Shown one piece after another: positions 1 to 6,037 of a stretch of 6,369 nt of DNA. The translations under genes were made by a program, and so were the position numbers. The notes under the pieces were generated by a model. The model was not told the DNA's origin. It worked only from the letters and a program-made list of their open reading frames with translations, and ran no database searches. Source of the stretch: Aestuariivita sp964402685. GTDB lineage: Bacteria; Pseudomonadota; Alphaproteobacteria; Rhodobacterales; Rhodobacteraceae. How positions within the stretch are numbered: position 1 is the first letter of the stretch; every line of letters starts with the position of its first letter. The stretch spans positions 1 through 6,369 of the forward strand of contig CAYODE010000204.1 in the NCBI GenBank assembly GCA_964402685.1, read 5' to 3'.

Positions 1-57
1 AACACGCTGAAAGAAGCCATCGTAGAGCTTAGGGCGCAACTGGAGAGCATGCCATAA
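1..57 (+). CDS. 3' end of an upstream flagellar gene (possibly fliH-like), partial
   Basis: An open frame enters from the left edge and gives the C-terminal residues NTLKEAIVELRAQLESMP, then TAA. The stop shares one base with the fliN start (TAATG), an overlap typical of translationally coupled operon genes. The tail looks like an amphipathic helix. The gene just before fliN in such clusters is often a FliH-type regulator of the export ATPase, but 18 residues cannot establish this and the identity is a context guess only. Confidence 0.6.
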   Translation, partial: NTLKEAIVELRAQLESMP

Positions 58-443
58 TGTCTGATACTGACACTGAAACAGACACAGCGACAGAAAACGC
101 GGAAGTCGAAGCACAACCAACCGCAGAGCAGGCCAAAGCCGCCGAGGAGGCCCTTTTGGGAGCCCCCGGTGCCGGCGGTACTGGCGAAGTTAAGAACGTA
201 GACGCTCTTTTTAATGTCAAACTGGACGTGCGAGTGGTTTTGGGACACAACCGTTTGTCGGTTTCCGAACTTCTGAACCTCACGCGGGGTTCTGTCATCG
301 AACTGGATCGCAAAGTCGGAGATCCTGTCGATATCATGATCAATGACAGGCTGGTCGCACGTGGTGATCTTGTGAAGATCGAAGGCGAAATGATCGGGGT
401 CGCGCTACGAGAGATCGTCAAAGACTTCAGTCCTGCCGACTAA
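57..443 (+). CDS. fliN: Flagellar motor switch protein FliN
   Basis: FliN is the lowest component of the cytoplasmic C-ring. With FliM it binds the chemotaxis response regulator, and it helps dock the export apparatus through FliH. The 128-residue product has a C-terminal SpoA (surface presentation of antigens) domain at about residues 52-122, opening with FNVKLDVRVVLG, continuing through LSVSELLNLTRGSVIELD and closing with RGDLVKIEGEMIGVALREIV; this is the classic FliN pattern. Residues 1-50 are a separate acidic, Thr/Ala/Glu-rich stretch, probably disordered. A GGAGAG ribosome binding site at 42-47 stands 9 nt before the ATG and supports the start. The gene overlaps the previous gene by 1 nt and fliP follows after 7 nt, so it is in an operon. 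FliM, its usual partner gene, is not in the window. Confidence 0.95.
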   Translation: MSDTDTETDTATENAEVEAQPTAEQAKAAEEALLGAPGAGGTGEVKNVDALFNVKLDVRVVLGHNRLSVSELLNLTRGSVIELDRKVGDPVDIMINDRLVARGDLVKIEGEMIGVALREIVKDFSPAD

Positions 444-450
444 ATCAACC

Positions 451-1260
451 ATGCCTAGGCGCTTATCACTCATTGCTTGGACGGGCTTATTCGTCGCCAT
501 CTCGGCGACGGCATTGTCCGCTCAGGAGTCCGATATCGGCGAGCTGATACGCGATCTTTCCAGCCAATTCGGTGGGACCGAACCAGGATCAGATGAAGGC
601 GCCAGTTTATCTGGTCGCCTGATCCAATTGTTTGCACTGATTACTGTCCTGAGCGTTGCGCCTGGACTTTTGGTGATGGCCACGTCGTTTACTCGCTTTG
701 TCATTGTATTTTCGCTTTTGCGGTCCGCTTTAGGGTTGAACCAAACGCCGCCAAATATCGTGCTGAACGCTATGGCTTTGTTCATGACGTTTTTCGTCAT
801 GCAGCCTGTTTTCGATGATGCGTGGGAAGGTGGGCTTCAGCCGCTTCTTGAAAACACGATCACCGAAGAACAGGCGGTGGGCCGCATTGGAGAGCCTTTC
901 CGCAACTTCATGTTGGCAAATGTCCGAGAAAAAGACCTTGCTCTGTTTCGGGATATTGCCGGGGATGAAAACCCCGACGTTATCCCCGAAGATCCAACCG
1001 AAATTGGCTGGCGCGAACTCATTCCGGCCTTTATGATTTCAGAACTGCGGCGGGCCTTCACAATTGGGTTCTTGTTGTACCTCCCCTTCATTGCGATCGA
1101 CCTGATCGTCGCGTCTGTTTTGATGAGTGCCGGTATGATCATGCTGCCTCCAGTGATCGTTTCGCTGCCATTCAAGATCATCTTTTTCGTATTGATCGAC
1201 GGGTGGTATCTGCTCGCTGGCTCCCTGATGGAGAGTTACTCTGTCTTTTCGACCTTGTAG
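451..1260 (+). CDS. fliP: Flagellar type III export gate protein FliP
   Basis: FliP is an inner-membrane protein; in known systems five copies form the core of the export gate with FliQ and FliR. The 269-residue product starts with a signal peptide (about residues 1-24, cleavage likely after ALSA), as is known for FliP. Hydrophobic segments follow at about 56-78, 100-123, 203-225 and 240-262. Family hallmarks are MATSFTRFVIVFSLLRSALG (76-95), SELRRAFTIGFLLYLPF (197-213), IDLIVASVLMSAGMIMLPP (216-234) and the SLPFKIIFFVLIDGW block (238-252). The hydrophilic loop between segments 2 and 3 (about 124-195) is periplasmic in the family. The ATG is 7 nt after the fliN stop but no good Shine-Dalgarno sequence precedes it, so its translation probably depends on ribosomes finishing fliN. 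No better in-frame start is visible. Confidence 0.96.
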   Translation: MPRRLSLIAWTGLFVAISATALSAQESDIGELIRDLSSQFGGTEPGSDEGASLSGRLIQLFALITVLSVAPGLLVMATSFTRFVIVFSLLRSALGLNQTPPNIVLNAMALFMTFFVMQPVFDDAWEGGLQPLLENTITEEQAVGRIGEPFRNFMLANVREKDLALFRDIAGDENPDVIPEDPTEIGWRELIPAFMISELRRAFTIGFLLYLPFIAIDLIVASVLMSAGMIMLPPVIVSLPFKIIFFVLIDGWYLLAGSLMESYSVFSTL

Positions 1261-1350
1261 CGATGCTGTTTCCCTTGATTGCCATGAATAAATCAGGCTA
1301 TTCATGGATAAATGAAGAATAACAAGAACTAGATAAGCATACAGGCATCG
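1261..1350. other. fliP-fliG intergenic region
   Basis: This AT-rich 90-bp gap is the only sizeable break in the + strand gene run. It holds a 9-bp inverted repeat (1282-1307) and an overlapping imperfect direct repeat. No T-tract follows the hairpin, so it does not look like an intrinsic terminator. No convincing -35/-10 pair is visible; TTGATT at 1275-1280 with TATTCA at 1299-1304 is poor and has an 18-nt spacer. The fliG ribosome binding site is weak (AGG at 1343-1345, 5 nt before the ATG). fliG may be transcribed by read-through from fliP or from an unrecognised promoter here. Confidence 0.5.
1282..1307. repeat. 9-bp perfect inverted repeat (hairpin or operator)
   Basis: CCATGAATA (1282-1290) is matched exactly by its reverse complement TATTCATGG (1299-1307) across an 8-nt spacer. 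The flanking bases do not pair. The arms also contribute to a direct repeat, ATGAATAAAT (1284-1293) and ATGGATAAAT (1304-1313), 9 of 10 identical with a 20-bp period, about two helical turns. It could fold in RNA as a processing or attenuation hairpin, or be a protein-binding dyad. Its role is unknown. Confidence 0.6.
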
Positions 1351-2376
1351 ATGACGCAGTTTGTCCCATTACCGCGCATTCGCCGCTTCACCGGCGCCGA
1401 AAAGTCGGCGATCCTGTTTCTGTGTCTTGGAGAAGAGCGTGGCGGCATGTTGATGCAACGCCTCGAAGAAAACGAGATCCGGAAAATCACGCGCGCGATT
1501 TCCACGATGGGCGAGGTCCAGTCTGAGCTTGTCGAAGAGATCATGGACGAGTTCGGAGTCAAACTGAGCGATTACGGCGGCATCTTTGGATCAATCCGCA
1601 CGGCCCGTTCATTGCTGGGATCTTTCCTACCAGAAGATCGTGTCGAACAAATACTTGCAGAGATCGAGGAAAAGAACGCAACCGGCGACCTGTGGGGCGA
1701 TCTGTCGAAACTGGATGAGAAGGTGCTTGCGCAGTTCTTGCGCAAAGAAAGGGATCAAACCGTGGCTGCGATCTTGTCTCGACTCGATCCAGAAGCAACT
1801 GCAAAGATCCTTCCGCTTCTTGGTCGCGAGCGAAGCGTCCTGATCGTCGAGCGGATTTTGACGATGGAAGAATTGCCACGTGAATCCGTGCGCACTTTGG
1901 AAGAAAGTCTCAGGCGAGAGATCTTGGCGAAGGTCGGGCAAGACGCCGACGCTGCAACGGAAAAACGCCTCGTTTCGGTCTTCAACAAGATTGATCGGGA
2001 CTTGTTTCAAGAGATCGCGCAGGTTCTAGAGAAGAATGCTCCGGACCGCTTGAAATCCATCAAACAAAAGATGTTTGTCTTTGATGATTTCATTCGCTTT
2101 GATGCAACCCAGTTGGCAAAAATCATCCGCGAAGTCAGCGGTACGACGCTGCCCTACGCATTGCGCGGCGCGCAAAAAGACGTCCGAGAACACTTCTTGG
2201 GGTCCTTGCCCGCTCGGTCCCGCGACATGCTACAGGAAGAGATGAATTCCATGGGGCCGTTGAAGGCTAAAGACGTGAAACAAGCTCAATCAGAACTGGT
2301 TGACGTGGCGTTGCGTCTTTCCAAAGAAGGTGAGATCACGCTGGAAGAAGCCGGCGAAGAAGAAGAGATGATCTAA
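1351..2376 (+). CDS. fliG: Flagellar motor switch protein FliG
   Basis: FliG couples the MS-ring (FliF) to the C-ring and receives torque from the stator. The 341-residue length is usual. An N-terminal FliF-binding domain covers about 10-105 (RFTGAEKSAILFLCLGEERG). A middle domain covers about 115-195. The C-terminal domain starts near MFVFDDFIRFD (241-251) and runs to SKEGEI (324-329). Aligned by spacing to E. coli FliG, the charged torque positions K264, R281, D288, D289 and R297 correspond to R272, R289, E296, E297 and K305, so every charge is kept. The middle-domain EHPQ motif, which contacts FliM, reads ERDQ here (133-136). The C-terminus is strongly acidic (LEEAGEEEEMI). An in-frame TAG at 1330-1332 with no intervening start codon fixes the ATG. 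The gene ends 18 bp from the convergent DUF1217 gene. Confidence 0.96.
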   Translation: MTQFVPLPRIRRFTGAEKSAILFLCLGEERGGMLMQRLEENEIRKITRAISTMGEVQSELVEEIMDEFGVKLSDYGGIFGSIRTARSLLGSFLPEDRVEQILAEIEEKNATGDLWGDLSKLDEKVLAQFLRKERDQTVAAILSRLDPEATAKILPLLGRERSVLIVERILTMEELPRESVRTLEESLRREILAKVGQDADAATEKRLVSVFNKIDRDLFQEIAQVLEKNAPDRLKSIKQKMFVFDDFIRFDATQLAKIIREVSGTTLPYALRGAQKDVREHFLGSLPARSRDMLQEEMNSMGPLKAKDVKQAQSELVDVALRLSKEGEITLEEAGEEEEMI

Positions 2377-2394
2377 AGCCGCCTGGTCGAACCG

Positions 2395-3210
2395 TTATCG
2401 AAACAGCGACGATGCAGAAATCGATACCGGCGGGACGTTCAATGACACGATAACGCCCAGGCCGCCAGTCGATTGCAGTACGGACAGCGCTGTACTTGAT
2501 GCGGCTGACGGCGGGCTTTGAATATCTGCGATGGCCATGTATCGGTTAATCAGTTGATCCTGAACTTTTGGATCAAGCAGGGTTCTGAGGTCCAGTTTGC
2601 TTTCAAAAATCTTCTTTTGTTTATCGACATCGATGCCCGCCATCTGTTCGGGCAACCCAAGCGCCGTTCGAAAAAAAGAAGACAGTTCTCGGTCTCTCAG
2701 CACGTCAAACCAGTTATTGATATCTGACACTTCGCGTCTGAATTTCAGGACGGTTCCGACGGTCAGGTTCTGTTCGTCGACACCATTCTCGAAGGCCTGA
2801 TTGAAGAATTTGTTGATAACGGCCTGCTGCCACGCGGGATCAGTGAAATCGGGTTTTTCTTCGCCCGACTTAGTGAATCCCAAAGCGCTGTGGATCTCCC
2901 GAAATCTGGAGTCCGTCAGCCTATTGACCAGCGAGGTATCGTCGTCGGGATCACTTTCGAGCATTTTGCGCATCAAACCCCTACCGAAAATCTGATCCTC
3001 GAGGTCAAATGCACGCATAACAAAACTGTAGACTTCGAAATTGTCCGTCAGCTCCTTAGGCGTTGAAATCGAGCCAATGCCTTTAAGAAAAGCGTCTACC
3101 GCTCTCTGGTTTATCGGTTCACGTTGCAATTGCGCCAGCTGCTGCGGTCGCGTCGTGTCGGTGAGACGCAATCCCAATTGGCTGTTCAAACCTGCAATAC
3201 TGACAAGCAT
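2395..3210 (-). CDS. DUF1217 family flagellar-locus protein
   Basis: The 271-residue product is the third gene of the flaF-flbT operon. It matches the DUF1217 family, which is known mainly from alphaproteobacterial flagellar clusters and has no firm function. The family-like region is about 35-225. It includes VDAFLKGIGSISTPKEL (38-54), YSFVMRAFDLEDQIFGRGL (61-79), RKMLESD (81-87), LVNRLTDSRFREIHSALGF (94-112) and later KFFNQAFENG (134-143). It is soluble, probably mostly helical, with no signal peptide or membrane segment. The C-terminal 45 residues are Ser/Pro/Val-rich and look like a different, perhaps exported or flexible, tail. The ATG is 9 nt beyond the flbT stop, with AGGG (3221-3218) 7 nt before it, overlapping that stop, so translation is probably coupled. 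The family assignment is from memory of its motifs; no role is claimed. Confidence 0.85.
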   Translation of the reverse strand: MLVSIAGLNSQLGLRLTDTTRPQQLAQLQREPINQRAVDAFLKGIGSISTPKELTDNFEVYSFVMRAFDLEDQIFGRGLMRKMLESDPDDDTSLVNRLTDSRFREIHSALGFTKSGEEKPDFTDPAWQQAVINKFFNQAFENGVDEQNLTVGTVLKFRREVSDINNWFDVLRDRELSSFFRTALGLPEQMAGIDVDKQKKIFESKLDLRTLLDPKVQDQLINRYMAIADIQSPPSAASSTALSVLQSTGGLGVIVSLNVPPVSISASSLFR

Positions 3211-3219
3211 CCGATTACC

Positions 3220-3642
3220 CTACTCCGCAGCGACGGTGCCGCCCGGTTGATCCCCAAAGAGCGTCAACAGTTCTTCTTCATAGCTCATGACCGGCTGAAT
3301 TGCCTTGAGCGCATTATAATAGTTGCGCCCTGATACGTGGTTGGCCGCTTCTATCAGATGCCCACCGATTTCGACGTTGAACACGGGAACAAGCCGCCCT
3401 AGCCGCTTTTGGATCACAGGGGTGAGATTGTCCCTAAGCTTCGGCTGCAGCATCGCCGTTTGGACAAGAAAATAGACTTCCTTCGTCGGGGTCGCCGCCT
3501 CGGATTCATCCAAAAGATCGACACCGCGAATAACGTCGGCCCGGTTCTCAATTGTCAGTGTTTGCCTGCGATCTGCATTCCGAATGACACAGCCATTCAC
3601 AATGACCTTTTCATTCGGCTTCAGAGTTAACTTCAGCCCCAT
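3220..3642 (-). CDS. flbT: Flagellin post-transcriptional regulator FlbT
   Basis: In Caulobacter, FlbT binds the flagellin mRNA leader and promotes its decay until the hook is complete; in some other alphaproteobacteria it acts as an activator instead. The 140-residue product has the family's usual length and pattern: LKLTLKPNEKVIVNGCVIRNA (3-23), a basic-hydrophobic stretch LTIENRADVIRG (29-40), TPTKEVYFLVQTA (51-63), and a helical C-terminal half including YYNALKAIQPVMSYEEELL (108-126). It is cytoplasmic and has no membrane segment. The start is set by GGAG (3653-3650) 7 nt before the ATG; that site lies across the end of flaF, 4 nt upstream. The order flaF-flbT-DUF1217 and the tight spacing indicate one transcript. 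No flagellin gene lies beside it in this window. Confidence 0.95.
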   Translation of the reverse strand: MGLKLTLKPNEKVIVNGCVIRNADRRQTLTIENRADVIRGVDLLDESEAATPTKEVYFLVQTAMLQPKLRDNLTPVIQKRLGRLVPVFNVEIGGHLIEAANHVSGRNYYNALKAIQPVMSYEEELLTLFGDQPGGTVAAE

Positions 3643-3646
3643 TCCC

Positions 3647-4042
3647 TTACTCCCCGTTTTGCCCGCTGTCCCCGCCTAGTCCGCGCGCGATGCTCCGGTT
3701 GATATCAATCAGAGGACCAATTTTTTGCCGCCCGGACAGGACCCCGTTCGAGTGTCTTTCCACCCAAATCGCCAGAGAGATCAGGCTCGCCCGCAACTGA
3801 GGGGGAAGCGCGTTTTCTTTTTCCATGAGATCGTACATCAACGCGCGCCATAGACGCACATTGGTATGAATCGCGTCGCTTAGGCCGTTGCCCAAAGCAG
3901 CCAGTTTGCTTTCACCATCCTGCAACGTGTCGTAGTCTATGTGTTCCAGAAGTTTCGAAGTGGCTTCCGACAACAGACGACGTTCGATTTGCCGCGGAGA
4001 TTCCGTATTGGCAATAGTCTTCCGATAAGCATTGATGCTCAT
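3647..4042 (-). CDS. flaF: Flagellin secretion/synthesis factor FlaF
   Basis: FlaF is a small cytoplasmic protein found with FlbT in alphaproteobacteria. In Caulobacter it is needed for flagellin synthesis and secretion, acts as a flagellin-binding partner and opposes FlbT. The 131-residue product shows the family signature: NAYRKTIANTESPRQIERRLL near the N-terminus (4-24), NVRLWRALMYDLMEKENALP (61-80), LRASLISLAIWVE (83-95) and LIDINRSIARGL (111-122). The ATG is preceded by a purine-rich but imperfect ribosome binding site (GGAAATAG, ending about 6 nt before the start after an A-run). It is the first gene of the flaF-flbT-DUF1217 operon, and a CtrA-type promoter lies 40-75 bp upstream. It is preceded on the same strand by the TPR-like gene, not by a flagellin gene. 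Confidence 0.93.
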   Translation of the reverse strand: MSINAYRKTIANTESPRQIERRLLSEATSKLLEHIDYDTLQDGESKLAALGNGLSDAIHTNVRLWRALMYDLMEKENALPPQLRASLISLAIWVERHSNGVLSGRQKIGPLIDINRSIARGLGGDSGQNGE

Positions 4043-4217
4043 TTTTTTCTATTTCCGGTTGTTTTTCCTGCTCTCACCGAAAGATTATGGTGTGTAGCAT
4101 TAAAGGAATATTAAAGGTTTGCGAGGATTGGCTCTTACCGGCGCCCAAGAGTATCTTTGGATTCCGGTGTTGCATTGTTGCACCCATGCGATTGACCTTG
4201 TTTCGTTAACACGTTTC
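4043..4217. other. Intergenic region upstream of flaF
   Basis: This gap of 175 bp separates the end of the TPR-like gene from the flaF start, both on the minus strand. It contains the proposed CtrA-dependent promoter (4084-4114). It also has a short inverted repeat, CTCTT (4132-4136) with AAGAG (4147-4151), without a T-run on the minus strand, and a GTTGCA direct repeat (4169-4174 and 4177-4182). Neither looks like a terminator. No open reading frame here has coding character. Confidence 0.6.
4084..4114 (-). promoter_or_regulatory. Putative CtrA-activated promoter of flaF-flbT-DUF1217
   Basis: TTAA (4111-4114), seven bases, TTAA (4100-4103) is an exact match to the CtrA consensus TTAA-N7-TTAA. 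On the minus strand it is followed by CATAAT (4089-4084), 5 of 6 to the -10 consensus. This puts the centre of the CtrA box at about -30, overlapping where a -35 element would be, as in CtrA-activated flagellar promoters of Caulobacter. The start of transcription would be near 4077, giving a leader of about 35 nt before the flaF ATG. The match is seen directly; CtrA binding and activation are inference. Confidence 0.65.
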
Positions 4218-6035
4218 TTAAAAACCAGAGCTTTCAAGAATGGTCATCACGTCGCTGGCACTTTGCAATCTGTCGGATGTCATCTGGTCCCGCAAAGGCA
4301 AGAGCGGGGTCGGTTCTTGAAGGAACCGGTTGGCGAGACTTGAAATACCTTCTGACTCTGTAAGTTGCGGGAAGGACATCGCAACCTTGCGCCCAAGTTC
4401 GTCGTCTTCAGTGCGGTGCGCAATAATCAACAGATATGAGGCGTCTCTAATCTGGAACTCGTCAGGATATGTTTCCAGGAGCCGCATGTATTGAGCCTTT
4501 GCACCTTCCCAATCTTGTTGAACAAACAACGCCTGGCTCCAACTGCGCAGACTTTCAGAGTCAGGTTCGGATACAAAGGTGCGCAACAGTTTGTCGTTAT
4601 CTCCAAGTTCTTTCAGCGCCTTTACGCGCATTTTGTTGACCCTGTCTCTCATCTCAGCGTCTGAGGTCAAATCAACCTCGTCCAAGACATCCAGAGTACC
4701 GCGCCAGTCCTGTGCACGCTTGAGAGATTTCGCCAGTTTGTACCGAACGCGGTCCACGTCTTCGGCTGGCGCCTCTCGTCCCAGCGTAAGATCCCAGTTC
4801 TCATAAATGCCAAGTGTTTGCCGATACTCTGCGGATGCGAGGTACGTACCGCCCATCTCAAACACCGCATCGGCCAGCATCTCATTAAACCGAGGGAATT
4901 GCGGCAAGTACCGGTATGTGGGGAGAAGGATTTGATGCAGTTCGAACCACTCCGCCAGATCGATTTCGCCATTTGCGCCTTGCCGGTACACCGTCTCAAG
5001 ATGTGTTCCCGCCTTAAGCAGCGCAGTTTCTGCACTTGGACTATCAGGATACCTTGTGAGGATCCGACGATAGGCCAGCAGTGCGGTGACATGTTCGCCA
5101 AGCATCCCGTTGACCTCGGCTGTGCGCTCCAGTGTCGCGACCTCAAACGCGTCCCCGCGCCATGCACCCGAACCGACGGCAAGAACATCGCGCGCGGCTA
5201 GCAACGCACCGGCGCTGGCCTCTTTCAACGCCAGGTCTGCAATTGCTATGCGGGCTCGCGCGGCGTACCGGTCCCAGCCTTGCGACGCTTCGAAAAAAGC
5301 CTCCAGAGCCGATTTTTCGTTTCCGATGTTGGCTTGATGTCTGCCCAGAAGGTACTGGCCCGTTGGGCTATCTGCGATGGCCGGAACCGTTGCCATGACG
5401 GCCAGCGCCGCTTCGGAGACTGGAGTATCCTTCAAATTGACCGCCGCCTCAGCAACAAGCGGTAGCAAAGTACGTGCCACCGGACCATTTTGATATGACA
5501 GGCCCACCAGCGCGCCTTGCAGGTTTTGGCTAAGCACGATCGGATCACCGGTCGCGATCCCATTTAGGCTAAGCCATAAACTCCGGTCTGGCCTGTCTTC
5601 GGTAACCAAGGGCGATGTTTCGATGTTCTCAACAGGATCCGACATGAGAAGCTTCACGGCGTCGTGCAAAGCTGTATAGCGATCCGTTTCCATCCACCCG
5701 CTGCTTTTAGCCGCTTCGACAAAGCTTTGAGCTTCGACGGTCAGCATTTGCCCTAGGTGAAGTTCGGCTAGATCCAGCATCACCGCGCCACGTTCGTCCG
5801 CATGCGCCGAACTCAATGCGTCAGTGAGGCTCATTTTGGCTTCGAAAAAGGCATCATCTGGCCAGCGCCTGAAATCCATACTCGGCAACAGTACAATCTC
5901 TTCCGCCGAGGTCTCCGCCATGGGTGCCATGGAAGTTTCTTCGCCGCCTGGGATTGGCTTCTCGGCCTCTGCGTAAAGCGAGGAGGACATCAAAACTGTA
6001 AGAATTGTAGCGCTGGCTGTTATAGATTTAAGCAA
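4218..6035 (-). CDS. Exported TPR-like helical-repeat protein of the flagellar locus, function unknown
   Basis: The 605-residue product begins with a signal peptide: a Lys, a hydrophobic stretch to about residue 20, then SLYA-EAEK with cleavage after A22 or A24. There is no lipobox Cys, and no Cys was noticed anywhere, so it should be a soluble periplasmic protein. After an acidic, Pro-rich linker (23-50) the chain is almost wholly helical. TPR-like units are best seen at about 227-260 (YLLGRHQANIGNEKSALEAF), 303-337 (LLAYRRILTRYPDSPSAE) and 495-527 (AKAQYMRLLETYPDEF). The start is TTG: no ATG lies in frame before the signal peptide, upstream stop TAA is at 6086-6084, and AAGGCGG (6050-6044) stands 8 nt before it. 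The ATG at residue 16 would destroy the signal peptide. By location it may be a motor- or stator-associated periplasmic scaffold, but this is inference; a cell-envelope assembly role is also possible. Confidence 0.88.
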   Translation of the reverse strand: MLKSITASATILTVLMSSSLYAEAEKPIPGGEETSMAPMAETSAEEIVLLPSMDFRRWPDDAFFEAKMSLTDALSSAHADERGAVMLDLAELHLGQMLTVEAQSFVEAAKSSGWMETDRYTALHDAVKLLMSDPVENIETSPLVTEDRPDRSLWLSLNGIATGDPIVLSQNLQGALVGLSYQNGPVARTLLPLVAEAAVNLKDTPVSEAALAVMATVPAIADSPTGQYLLGRHQANIGNEKSALEAFFEASQGWDRYAARARIAIADLALKEASAGALLAARDVLAVGSGAWRGDAFEVATLERTAEVNGMLGEHVTALLAYRRILTRYPDSPSAETALLKAGTHLETVYRQGANGEIDLAEWFELHQILLPTYRYLPQFPRFNEMLADAVFEMGGTYLASAEYRQTLGIYENWDLTLGREAPAEDVDRVRYKLAKSLKRAQDWRGTLDVLDEVDLTSDAEMRDRVNKMRVKALKELGDNDKLLRTFVSEPDSESLRSWSQALFVQQDWEGAKAQYMRLLETYPDEFQIRDASYLLIIAHRTEDDELGRKVAMSFPQLTESEGISSLANRFLQEPTPLLPLRDQMTSDRLQSASDVMTILESSGF

Positions 6036-6037
6036 GG

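Noticed and set aside
61..100. Repetitive GACACT/GACACA-like DNA at the start of fliN as a tandem repeat or phase-variable tract
   Set aside because: The units are imperfect and explained by alternating Asp/Thr/Glu codons; no clean repeat unit.
29..421. Long antisense ORF opposite fliN, rich in Ser/Val
   Set aside because: Its composition is the mirror of the fliN acidic Thr/Asp leader and SpoA domain; it is a shadow frame.
1284..1322. A 12-codon ORF (MNKSGYSWINEE) in the fliP-fliG gap
   Set aside because: It has no ribosome binding site and its bases are largely dictated by the repeats; too short to support.
4132..4151. Hairpin CTCTT/AAGAG after the TPR-like gene as a terminator
   Set aside because: The stem is only 5 bp with a 10-nt loop and no T-run follows on the minus strand.
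4206..4221. TTAA-N8-TTAA at the end of the TPR-like gene as a third CtrA box
   Set aside because: The spacer is 8, not 7, and the second TTAA includes the gene's own stop codon; no promoter elements are placed around it.
4667..5188. 173-codon minus-strand ORF inside the TPR-like gene
   Set aside because: It lies in another frame of a clear gene and has no recognisable domain or start signal.
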